From positions 96,362,893 to 96,426,892 of the forward strand of contig CM077594.1 of assembly GCA_039654915.1 (NCBI GenBank): a stretch of DNA of 64,000 nucleotides. Direction: 5' to 3'. Shown one piece after another: positions 24,122 to 35,020 of the stretch; position 1 is the stretch's first letter; each line of letters starts with the position of its first letter. Below the pieces are notes generated by a model. That model had not been told where the DNA came from and made no database searches. It was given only the letters and a program-made list of their open reading frames with translations. The DNA is from Aquilaria yunnanensis (lineage: Eukaryota; Streptophyta; Magnoliopsida; Malvales; Thymelaeaceae). The position numbers and the translations under genes are program-made.

Positions 24122-24351
24122 CTTTTTTCGTCTCACCTTTTTTGTTCCATTTAATTATTTTGACTAATTTGCATTGAATTTATTTATATTATTTTTTATT
24201 AAAAAAATAAAAATATATATATTTGAAAACTATATGTCTTAATTTAACATTCATATATAAAAATATTTCATTTATATGCAAGAATATTAAAAATATAAAA
24301 TTGTAGACTAGTTATTAAAAAATAAATAATACAAAGAATTTATGATAGAAG
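24122..24351. mobile_element. Stowaway-like MITE, copy A
   Basis: A 230-bp AT-rich element between TA dinucleotides. Its internal sequence, for example GACTAATTTGCATTGAATTT followed by an AT-rich core, resembles the MITE at 59546-59777. It directly abuts the next MITE, sharing one TA. Confidence 0.6.
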
Positions 24352-24353
24352 TA

Positions 24354-24577
24354 CTCTCTCCTTCTCATATTCTTTGCACCATTTACTTTTTAATAATTAA
24401 TTTATAATTTTTTATTTTTAATATTTTAGTATAGAAATGAAGAATTTTTATATAAAAATGATAAATTAAGATATATAGTTTTTAAATATATTTTTTTAAA
24501 TAAATATTAATATAAATAAATTTAAGTTAAACTAAATAAAAAAATTAAATGGTGTAAAAAATATGAGATAGATGGAG
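24354..24577. mobile_element. Stowaway-like MITE, copy B
   Basis: The left end is CTCTCTCCTTCTCATATTCT and then TTGCACCATTT. The reverse-complemented right end is CTCCATCTATCTCATATTTT followed by TTACACCATTT. These make good terminal inverted repeats. The inner motif CATATTCTTT(A/G)CACCA also occurs at the right end of the MLE at 21171. Confidence 0.75.
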
Positions 24578-24589
24578 CAACATATAGGA

Positions 24590-25690
24590 TGTACAGTAGC
24601 AGCTTAGTCGGTAGAGTTGATGTGCATGATGGTTCGGTTTCCCAGTGAAGAGCGGTAGATGGCTTTTGCTCGCTAACGTCGTGCGCTTTTGTACTTGTAG
24701 TTTTGTTCTTTACCAGCTTTATATGTTTTTTCATTATTAGATTTGTTCTTTGTTAGTTTTATCTGTTTTTTTAAGTTCTTACTTGTTATTTTATTAGATT
24801 TGCTCTTTCATGAATACTGTTTCTGTTTAGCTTTTATTCTTTTCTTTTTGTCAGGTTTCTATTTTTTTCATATTTTAGATTTGTCTCTTTTCTAAAAAAG
24901 TTTGTTTGAAAATTTTCTTTTTTAGATATATAAATTAACATAAAATATATATCACATAAATGAGTTTAGTCTTTCTTTTATCAGTTCTTATTTCTTCTTT
25001 TAGGTAGCCTAGTTCTTTTTATGTAATTATTTATTTTTTCTCAAATATTTATTCTTTTATAAAATTTTTTATTTTTATTAGTAATTATTTGTTCTTTTCA
25101 TTCAATTTATTGTTCTTTTATAAGTTCTTACTTATTTTTTAGATAAAATATTTATTTTTTTTGTTCTTTATTATTATTATTATCGATTTGCTCATTTATG
25201 AGTATATGCTTGTTTTTTAGAGAATTGTTATTTTATCAGTATTTGTTTGTTCTTTTTTAGTATAAAAAGGTAGAAAAATTTTAAAAATAAAACTAAGAAG
25301 AATAATATTAAAAATGAAAATGAAAATGAAATAAAACTAAGAAAAGAAGGTAGGAAATTTAAAAAAAAAGAGAAGAATAAAAATGCAAAAAAAAAAAAAA
25401 AGAAGACAAAACTAGAAATAATACAAAAAAAATAAAATAAAATATGAAAAATACGAGAAAAAGAAAAATTTAAAAAAATACAAGAAAAAGAAAACTTAAA
25501 AAAAATATAATAAAAAATGAAGAGGTGCAAAAAACCGGAAACATTAAAAAACAAAGAACTGAGAAAAAAAGAAAAAAAATCTAGAGAAAATGTGAAATAA
25601 AAGTGTTGGGAGTCAAACTCATGACCTACCAGCTTCCCCATACCTTTAGCCATTCTGCCAATCTCAGACTCCTATTTGAAGCTGGCAAAA
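24590..25690. other. T-rich/A-rich block flanked by tRNA-like ends
   Basis: The left half is T-rich with recurring GTTCTT and the right half A-rich, so the block can fold on itself. Each end has a tRNA-promoter-like pair. The left end has AGTCGGTAGAG and GGTTCGGTTTCCC (about 24600-24645). The right end, on the minus strand, has TGGCAGAATGG and GAGTTTGACTCCC (about 25595-25665). These look like A and B boxes of degenerate tRNA-derived SINE heads. A long Phe-rich frame inside is low complexity. Confidence 0.35.
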
Positions 25691-25745
25691 TAAATTTAAT
25701 TATTAAACCACATCGAGGTGCATATGTGCCCAAGCCACAAGCATG

Positions 25746-26610
25746 TAAGGGTGAAAGCTTTTGACCCTAACCTGAAACCTGATCCCATTTTTCAGGTTAG
25801 GGTTAGGTCAGAGGAGTAGAAAAGTAGTATTTGGGTCAACCCGAACCCAACCTTATTCAAAGACTCAAAAGTCGGATTGGTTTGGATTAAACCAAAAACC
25901 ACCTTATTAACCTGAATATAAGCCCCTAGCCAGGCCCATTGCACTAATTTGGGCATGTTAGTTGTTAGCCTGCTAGTCCAAGTGACTAACCCTGACCAAA
26001 CTAAGTCTAAGTGAGTCATTTATCCCAAGAATCCTAGTGAGCACGCACAGGCACAACGTCTTCAACCTGCTAGCTGCTTGGCATCCCTCAATTCGGTTCC
26101 TTTGCCTGTTGCTTGCTTCTTCGTTCTTACACCGAACGGCATTCACCTTCGTTCGCACAGCTTCCTCCTCCTTCCTCTCCTATCACCGCCATTGACCTCC
26201 TTCCCCCGCCTTCCCTATTGCCCTTTTGGCCATCGTCATCCTATGGTTTATTGGTCGTCATTGTCTTCCATCGATCTTCGATTCTTTTTCTCAAAGTTGC
26301 ACAAGATAGTTGCCATTGCCTAGCAGTCGATCTCCTTCTCAACGCCTTTCTCCTGTAGCTCCACTGTCGGGCTCCTCATCAGCCTTTAGCTCACCATTTT
26401 CCATTGTTCCTCAGTTTGCCCTCGTCATCCTTCACCGATAGTGGGGTGTCGAGTTTATGTCGGGTAAACCCAACCCTAACCCTATATTTTCAGGTTATGG
26501 TTGGCTTGGGTTAAGCCAATCAATAGGGTTTGGTCAAGTTATATTTTTCGGATAGAGAAGTTGCCTAAAATTTTCGAAACCCAACCCTAAATTCAAAATT
26601 TACACCCCTA
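25746..26610. mobile_element. Probable non-autonomous hAT-like element with GC-rich interior
   Basis: The ends are TAAGGGTGAAAGCTTTTGA and, reverse complemented, TAGGGGTGTAAATTTTGAA. The flanking 8-mers are CAAGCATG (25738-25745) and CAAGCAAG (26611-26618), seven of eight identical; hAT elements duplicate 8 bp. The subterminal regions contain repeated CCCTAACC/AACCCAACC. The interior at about 26080-26450 is pyrimidine- and GC-rich, unlike its surroundings, with short open frames that I cannot assign. Confidence 0.6.
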
Positions 26611-26618
26611 CAAGCAAG

Positions 26619-27504
26619 TATGACACTTCACTAAAATTAAATCAAACTACAAAGTATGTAATCAGTTTCATATAGTTGGAGATTTTACAATTAACCTGAA
26701 ACAAGGTTTATATTATAGCTACATCTCTAAAGTTTGAATATCTATGTTTTTCACCTTTTTTTAGTATTATCTGACAGTAACCATGTGGCAATCATATTCT
26801 AATAATTTCAAATTATCTAGTATTCTTTCTAGCTAGTTGTCATTTTCAAAAAGTAAACTTACAATAATACCAATGTGATTTGGTTCATGCTACACTTTAC
26901 TCCATTATTTTCAAAAATTTATATTTTATCCTTTTTTTTTTTACTATCTGAAAATAATTTTTGTAAATTAAAATAAACCATCGAAGAACAGATAATTTTT
27001 ACAAAGAACGGAAATACTAAACTTAGAGCAGTGTTTTTCGCTTAAAGGTTGGATTCCTGTGATTTATTTTATTCAACCGATGCCGATCCATTCCTAAGCA
27101 GCATGAACAAAAGTGTACGGACATGACGGGATGTAAGTGGAACTGGAGGTGACGGTGGAAAGCGCAGTCTGTTTGGTCTAGACCAGTTTTGGCCACATCC
27201 GGCGCTTTATGGGATGTCGGCCAGCCGGAATCATTTCACCTTTGAAATTTGAATCTCTTAGACCAACTATTTTTTCTTTTTCTTTTTCTTTTTTTAAAAG
27301 AAATCTAAAACATCGTGATATATTTTAATTGTACTCGATTACTTAAAATTCGAACTTAGTTAAAACTCCATTTATAAGAAAAAGCTCTTTCAGGTTCTGC
27401 TCGTAATGCTCGAAATACTCAAAACTCAAAATCTTATTAGTAATATTTAATAGAGAAAGAGTTCTTTACCGTTCCACTCATAAGTGTACTCTCTACATTT
27501 CTCC
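26619..27504. other. AT-rich spacer
   Basis: No gene recognised. A GC-richer patch at about 27070-27240 has no convincing frame. Confidence 0.5.
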
Positions 27505-27729
27505 TGGTTAATAGAGAAAAACAGTAAATTTCTTATTATAGTTTGACTTTTATATCTAATTGTCCACTATAGTTTTTATTGGTTTAGATATGACCACTAA
27601 CATTATAGTCTGAGATTAGATTAGCCATGATTGTTAAAAAACTAAAAGTAAATGTAAAAGCTTATTTGGTTTGAAATTTTAGGGTATTAATGTAACTTTT
27701 AACAAATTTTAGGAACTTTGTGTAACTTA

Positions 27730-30249
27730 GGTGGCGTTTGGTTATGAAAAATAATTTTCATTTTCCTTTTTTGTTTCTAGTTTTCATTTTATGTGTACAA
27801 TTTTTTAAGATATGTTTTAGAAAACATGTTTAATTGTTTTAAATCAACTGAAGATGATTATATATATACACTACCCTGGAAAACTTCGATGCCTTAGTTG
27901 AATATTGAAGGAAATTTTGTGTATTATTATAAACTATTTTCCTAAGTCTATATCAACTTCAAAAGTAAAAAATAAAATTGTCAAAGCTAGCCCCAAACTT
28001 TTTGCCCTCTGTGGCTTAGTGTAGTGAAATTTTGAAACCGCTATCTGCAAGTGCATGGTGGACGTGTAGATGGGGTGAGTGAGCATCGTTCCCACGAGGA
28101 TTGATTAAATTAATTGCCAAGTCCCACTACTCAAAGTAAACTTTATCTAAACAATCAAAGGTGGATGGAAATATAGGCAACTTAAGCAAGTAACTAAACT
28201 TAGCTAAATGGAATACTATTAACCTAAAATTCAAGTATGCAATGTAAAAATTGTAGTTTTTATCAAATTATGAAATAGCACTTCCTATGGGTTTACTACT
28301 TGTCTTGATTTGTTGGTGAACTTAGATGAGTAGGTTAATCACTTTTCCAAGTGAAAGAATTAATTTCTCTAATCTAAACTTAATAAGGATTTCCATCCAA
28401 TTACAAGCTTAGAAAGAGGCATTAGAGCTCAAGTTACCTTTACCTAATGACTTAGACTAATTTTCCAACAAGTTCATAGCCATTAAATTATTCTCCTAGG
28501 TCCAATAACTTCTAATATTTTCCAAGAGTCTAGAGGCAATTTATAGTGCAACTAATTGTGGCCATCAACTAGCTAACACAACATTAAGCTCAAGAGAAGA
28601 ATAAACATACATTTTGTAGAAAACTAACATCACATAACCATGAATTCATCCAACATAATCAATCCAAGTAGCTACATTCATAGAAAGTGCAAAAGAAGAC
28701 TACTCCATAACTAAATAAAACATAATCATGAAAGTAAACATAATAACATCCGTGAGAAACTATAAGGAAGATGAAAGAAATAACCCAAGATGGCTAGAAG
28801 ATCTTAAATCCAAAGTCTCCAAGCTAATCTCCTTGAGTACTCCAAGCAATCTCCAAGCTAGCTCTAATGGTGACCAAGAAAAACTAAGAAAAGCTAAGAA
28901 TACTAACTATGGTGGATATGGAAAACTAGTTCTAAGAAGAGAAGATGAAGATGAAAAACTCCATTCTTTTGCTAGGTTCCAAATTCTTCTACCCATTGGA
29001 GGTGTCCCTTTCACTCACCAAACCATTTGGATAGAAATCCTTGGTCAATAGCAAGCTTGAGTTCAAATTTGAGATAGGGGACCGCTTTCCCGGGTGACTG
29101 GTGCCTAGGCCTCAGGAGGGGCTGCTTGGGCGCTTAGGCCTCCAGGCTTGCAGGTGCTCTGGTGCCTAGGCCCCAAAAGGGGTGCTTGAGCGCCTAGGCC
29201 TCCAGGCTTGCAGGTGCTCGGGGCCTAGGCGTCAGCCGGCACGTAGGCCTCAAGGGTGCGTTTTTCAGGCAGTAAGGTTTTGAACTGTGGCGCCTAGGCT
29301 TTACTCCTGGGGCCTAGGGCCTCACAGTTATAAATTCCTTTGACTTTTGTATTCCTGTTTTTCGTTCTGCTCGTCCCGGTGCCATTCCAATGCTACGGTT
29401 CACTTCTCCAACCTACAAAATGAAGGATCAAAGCAAAAATCTGCCAAAAATATTGAGTGGTAAGGTAGAAAATTATGGTCAAAGTTGATAAAAAATCAAC
29501 ATGTTTAACCACAAAATTAACATTTATCACTTAGGTTCCCAAATTTTCTACCCCTTACATCTGCACCACCTTCTCGACCATTGTCAAACACTTGATCTTC
29601 TAGCACTATCACCATCTTCTACCACCATATCACTCATCCTCGACTCATAGACCATCGCTGCACTTTCCATTAAACTTGTCGCTGACAAAGTGAATCGGAT
29701 TTCAGTGACCCAAGTTCATTGTCTATTCGATTAACTACCTAATTTAATCTCATTGAACTTGAAATTGGGCAATCCAAGATAAACCAAGGTCAGCGAAGTA
29801 AGGTGAAACATTAGATGACAAAGAATCAGAGATGCCATGGTTAGAAAGCTTCGCTGCTACAATTGGATGGAAGTATCACAAATTGATGGCTCATTGTCCA
29901 CAGATCGGAGAAAACTTCGATGAAGCTCATTGGGTGGAGTGATGAGGAGATCGGCCAAGCGATGACGATAAATGGAGGGGTTGGTTGGTGACGATGACAA
30001 TAATGACGACGATGAAGGAGGTTGAAAAAGTTGAGAGCAAGAGTCGGGAGTGGCCACACATTTTTTCAAAGATGGAAAACTAGAAAACAATCAAAATACT
30101 GTTTTCTAATTCTTTATACCATGGAAAACTGTTTTCTAAGAAAATAGAAAAAGAAAATTTGCCTATCAAACATATTTTCTTTTCATTTTCCATTTTTCAA
30201 AAAAAATTTCAAAAAATTTAGAAAATGTTCTGAAACTAAACAAGGCCCA
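27730..30249. mobile_element. PIF/Harbinger-like non-autonomous element nested in the MULE
   Basis: The ends are GGTGGCGTTTGGTTATGAAA and, reverse complemented, TGGGCCTTGTTTAGTTTCAG. TTA lies immediately outside both (27727-27729 and 30250-30252). The GGCxTxGTTTGGTT end and TTA duplication fit PIF/Harbinger. No transposase motif was found. The interior holds a stretch near 28010-28110 with CGTTCCCACGAGGATTGATT, a sequence commonly seen in plant LTR-retrotransposon non-coding regions, and a GCCTAGGC-rich tandem repeat. Confidence 0.55.
29098..29240. repeat. GCCTAGGC tandem repeat, 61-bp unit
   Basis: Two full units start at 29098 and 29159 and a partial third near 29219. Each contains GGTGCCTAGGC and CCTCCAGGCTTGCAGGTGCT. 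It is much richer in GC than its surroundings. Confidence 0.8.
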
Positions 30250-30811
30250 TTATTTTTATTTTTTTTGTGCGCTAGCCATTGCATCAGTAATTGCTAAATC
30301 GCCATTGGGTGACAGAGACAATGTCAAAAAAGATGACACTGGACATCACCATTTGTGATAAGACAATTGCCATACCTGAAATTTGATGATAAAAAACACA
30401 TCTGTTTTAAAATATATTGTTTTATTTTATTGGAATTCGGATTATCTGTAGCATTGAAATATGATGACTAATTTAAATATCTTTTTTGGAGGGACCAGTG
30501 CAAATCCAACAAAAGATGGCGGTGGCTGTCACTCAAAACAATGAATCTGATAAGTTATACAAAGTTTCAAAAATTTGTTAAAAGCTACATAAGTACACCA
30601 AAATTTAAAACAAACAACTGCCCACATTTACCATTAACTTTTTAACAATTAGTAGCATATTCGGGTACAAACTGTAACATTAGTAGTCAATTGGATCTCA
30701 AACTATAATTTTAATGGTCATATTATATCAGAACCAGAGAAATTTGTATTGGGCAATCCAGTCTATGAACCAAACTATAGTGAGAAATTTGGCACTTTTC
30801 CCTAGCTAATA

Positions 30812-32059
30812 GCAGGCTCATATTGTCCAACTTCATAGCATTGTTTGAGTGGGATGGGAATTCTAGAATAATTTGTCCTTCGTATGAATATTCCATGGAA
30901 TATGACATATGTTCTTCCAACAGGAACACCATCCATTAAAGATCTATTTTGGCCTGTTGGTTCGTGAGGAATTATTTTGTTGAGGGCATCCGAATTACCC
31001 TCCATTCGGCAGCCTAAGGTCAATCTTCTTAACATACTGTGCGGTGTCCAAATAAATTTCTGCCAAATAACTGTTTTCTGAGATTCTGAGTTAAACTTAG
31101 GACTATCTTACATAAAGAGTCTGAGTCTCTTATATTTGATCAAACTCGTAGATGGTACATATATAAATATCATATGACACATTTATATTCAATAAATAAA
31201 AATTATATAAATTTAAAATCTACCGCACATGGCATCTGAAGTTAAAATAAATTGTACATCGTGTACCATTTTGTAAAAGACCAATTTCTCTGCTTTCCTA
31301 CCTAGTTGATATCTCAGATTCTCGCTCTTACCACCAACATTTTATTTTGGTAAAAATTCGATACTTATTAATTAGTAGAAGAAAATTCAAATTCGATTTT
31401 GGTTTAGTGGAAAAGAAAGAGTATCCTCGAATATTGTATTTTTATTATTGGATAATTGAATCAATATACTAATTGTAATTCTAGCACAATTTTGTGCACT
31501 GAAAATAATTATGTAAGACTATTATAAAATTACATAAACATGTGAAAGTTATTTACTATATGTTGTTGTACTGTTTTGAAATATATAGCTGCAATAGTAT
31601 ATTATTTGTCTTTTCGGGTTCCTTTGTTGTTGTTTGTTATTGTTGTTCTGATTTAAACCAAGAGATATTACTCCCTCCATGGGAAGATTGAATCTCTTTC
31701 TACCTATTAATTATTTGTATTTTCATATTTCATTGATTTTTTTTTTCTTCTTGTTGTTGTTATTCTTTTGTTATTATGTTAAATAATAGACGTTATTCTC
31801 TCCAAGTTGAAAAGATTGGAATATTTTTCCCTTATTAATATCAGAATCTATTGTTGATTTTTTTTTTCTGAATAATCAAATTTAAAATAATTAAATTTTG
31901 TCTATTGCGCACATATAAAATTAATGTGTTTATAGATCATCTACTAAAAAATTAATTGACTAGCTAGGTAAACTATACATCAGAAAATGTTGAAAGTTCT
32001 TATCTTTATTACAATAGGAACAAAGAGTGTCTAATTTTTCTAACAATCAAAATTCAATT
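30812..32059. other. AT-rich spacer
   Basis: No gene recognised. Minus-strand frames at 30723-31035 overlap the MULE end and I cannot assign them. Confidence 0.5.
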
Positions 32060-35020
32060 TAGATTTTGGTGGTTAGATCCATAGAAAAGAAAGATTTTCA
32101 CTTGAAGTAAAAAAGACTTTTGATGCTACCAAAGGGACTTGGGGCTTAGGTATAAAGGATATGCGATTATTCAACCAAGTATTGTTAAGTAAAACTTTTT
32201 GGTGAATATTCATAGGTAATCCAAATAATTTTATCAAGTCCTCCAGGCTAAATATGGTTTTATGAATTTTGTTTGGAGGACTACTTGTAATACATCCCCA
32301 ATTTGCCGAGGCTTGGTATATGGAAGATCTATTTTGGCTCAACATTAGCATTGGAGTCTTGGGAATGACAAATCTATCCGGGTTTGGAAGGACAATTGGT
32401 TCCCAGATAATCCACTGTTGGGTTTCGGGAGCCAAACAACACAGCGGAATTTAACCGAAACCCTCCAGGATCCAAGTGAAACGGGGTAAACTGGGTGTTC
32501 AAAAATTTTCATACCTAATTTTCGGTTGAGATCTCTCACTCAACTGTAGAGTCGAATCACAAAACCTGAACAGTTGACGTGTTCAAGCTCTCTATGGTAT
32601 CCACATGAGCCTCTAGAGATCACCGCGCTTCCATCACGTCTCGGCAGATGCGTTTCTTTTGCGCTCGCAGTGCTAGCTTGCGTCCTCCAAGGAATTGCAA
32701 GAGAAGAGTGCGGCTGTCCTTTTGGGAGGCTAAGGCAAGGAGACCTGTGAATTTCTCACTAGAAGTTGTATTTATAGTGAGACTCAACTTCCAAGCCTAA
32801 TGGGTTTCAAAGCCCTAATCCAATTATGCTTTAATTTCGGGCTTAATAATGGCTCAATTATTGGGCCCATTATTAATACGAAATTATTGTGAAATCAAAA
32901 CCCAAATTATTAGCCCATGCACTCTAATGATCCAAATAGCTCTATGTGTGCGACCCAATAGGCTCTTACCACGTTGGCAATGATCATAAATCACATTTAT
33001 GATCATAAGCAATGAGCGGTGTCTAGCAACACATCATTGCTACCCAAGTGACAAGATTGTCGGTGATTCGACTAAACCTTTATGATCATCACCGATACAT
33101 GCCATTGTCCCTTTGTCCAAGATATTAAGACTAAGCACGAGACATGGAATGTGTCACTCTCGTATAGCCTAATCTTTGGTTTTTTGATTACCGAGTAGAC
33201 CAACTTAAACTGATGACATTGATATCATATATCAACTCATCAGAGCATGACCATGCATTTTTCTAAGTCTTACTATATCAAGGGGCCCGAAGATATCACT
33301 CCCGTTACATAAGAGGGACAAATCCTATCTTGATCATACAAATCCCTCCGCATGATATGTGACATACCCAATGACCTCCTTCAAGTTCACTCAGTTACGA
33401 GCAACAAAGGAACATATCAAAGTATGTGACTCATATGTGACTCATATGTAAGGAACCTTGATGATCTTAGGTCGAAGGACTACATATACCATGATCACTA
33501 TGAGAATCACTTATGACACTCATATAACGATCCATGAAGTGTTCTCATAGTGGGTTGGTCCAGTATACAAGTTCTCGAACTTGTACACATATGTAGACTA
33601 CATATCTCATATTAGTCTCCACATATGTTACTCATTATGTATTATTGCAACCCGCTCCACAATAATACCATACTAGGGACGTTTAAGAATATTATTATTC
33701 TAGGGTTACAATTATGTTTATTACGTTACGCAGAAACAAAACAACAAACATAATTGCTGGATTAATGCCTCAATAAAATATCATGACTCAATGTGCAAAA
33801 ATATAATCATCTCATGCTTGGCTTTTTGGACACAACACTAACATCCACCTAATGAACTAAAATCCCTAGTTTCTAATCATGTTCCCTTTAAGCATTTCAA
33901 AGTTTCAGATCTTGCAATTCATGATGGAATAGGATGGAATATAGAGCTTATTCGAAGTTTGTTCCCCGACTCAGTGGCTCATTGGATCTTTGCTCTCTCC
34001 CCCATTCTAATTCTAGAGGCATGGACACAATTTAATGGCTTGGAAGTTCCAAAGGGAACTTCACCACTAAGCAAGATTATTCCTAGGAAGTTATCGGGAA
34101 AACTTCTCATTTGCTAGATATAGATGGCAGTATTGTGGGCTTACTTCTTGACACTCATTTTCCCAAAGTTGTTAAAAAGGTGTGGGGGCTTCATCTTCCA
34201 CAAAAACTTAAAGTGTTCTTGTGGAAATATCTTTTAAATGCTTTACCTACGGCAGCTAATTTACCTCACCATAGAGGCTTCACAAATCCCATCTGTCAAC
34301 AATGTAATAGTGAGGAAGATACAACTTTGCACCTTTTTTTGCGGATTACAGGCTCAGCTGCTGTATGGGGATCTTTTTATACCAACCCATTAACTGTAAA
34401 TTTCCAATCGTTTAAGTCTTGGTTGTTGTTGGTCCTAGCAGGTCAAGATAAATGACATATGGATTGGATTTCATTTCTTGTCTTTACTCTTTGGATTCTT
34501 TGGCTGGGTAGAAATGAATGTGTCTTCAATCATGTGATGTTTGATGCTCAATCTAGCATATCTAGCATAACCAAACGAGATTCATTACTTCAGCAATTAT
34601 CCACCTCAAGAGACTACTTAATTGTCCACACTAGTTTTGCCGCTAATCCTCCCAATCCATTATGCCACTCCTAGGGAACTAGGAAATTTCTTTAACCCCC
34701 TTTCAAACCAGAGATATTTTTGGTCGATGGTGCCTGGTGCATACCCTTAGGCTAGGTGTAGCAGCTTGGTTATGAATGGGTACTAATGCCCCTCCTCTGT
34801 TCAAGGATGGACAAGTCTAGTCACAATGTTCTTCGACGCTAAGGTAGAACTAGTTCCATTACTTGACACAGTCAAATCTGTCACATACAACCTCCTCCGC
34901 TATATAATGATTTTAACGAATTGTTCCCAGATCTTAGCACCATTCTAGGGCACTTTAGCTCTCAGTCCTTAATTGGTAAGTATAGTTCAATAGCTGATCA
35001 ACGAGATGAAGAATTTTGAT
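32060..35020 (+). mobile_element. LINE (non-LTR) relic, 5' truncated, split by a solo LTR
   Basis: Degenerate plus-strand coding sequence for the C-terminal part of a plant L1-type ORF2. Before the LTR: GLGIKDMRLFNQVLL-type sequence and a W-rich region (32090-32410). After it: the zf-RVT zinc-binding region at 34111-34455 with LPQKLKVFLWK, ALPTAANL and CQQCNSEEDTTLHLFL. Next comes FTLWILWLGRNECVFN (34459-34550), then the start of an RNase H domain (FLVDGAWCI, about 34705-34735). Many stops and frame shifts are present. No poly-A tail was found, so the 3' limit is approximate. Confidence 0.85.
32416..33843 (-). mobile_element. Solo LTR (1.43 kb) inserted in the LINE
   Basis: TG...CA ends and a perfect 5-bp target duplication, TCCAC at 32411-32415 and 33844-33848. 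It is homologous over its full length to 15172-16586. The size difference is mostly a short duplication of TGACTCATATG near 33425-33450. There is no internal retrotransposon sequence, so it is a solo LTR left by LTR-LTR recombination. Orientation is inferred from the other copy. Confidence 0.92.

Larger units (their letters stand above)
27514..30802. mobile_element. Mutator-like element with long TIRs, containing a nested PIF-like element
   Basis: Long terminal inverted repeats of about 220-250 bp. Left, from 27514: GAGAAAAACAGTAAATTTCT and onwards. Right, reverse complemented from 30802: GGGAAAAGTGCCAAATTTCT. Both continue with a TTATAGTTTGA / CTATAGTTTGG block. The flanking 9-mers are TGGTTAATA (27505-27513) and TAGCTAATA (30803-30811), differing by two transitions. 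A 9-bp duplication with long TIRs is the Mutator pattern. No transposase is seen. About 2.5 kb of the interior belongs to the nested element at 27730-30249. Confidence 0.72.

Noticed and set aside
25228..25653. Minus-strand frame of 141 codons, very Phe-rich
   Set aside because: It reads through A/T-rich low-complexity DNA; no motif or ordered composition.
26078..26358. Two plus-strand frames of 81 codons
   Set aside because: They overlap each other in a pyrimidine-rich stretch inside the hAT-like element; no recognisable domain, so they are not listed as genes.
30723..31035. Minus-strand frames overlapping the MULE right end
   Set aside because: They run across a proposed transposon boundary and match nothing I know.
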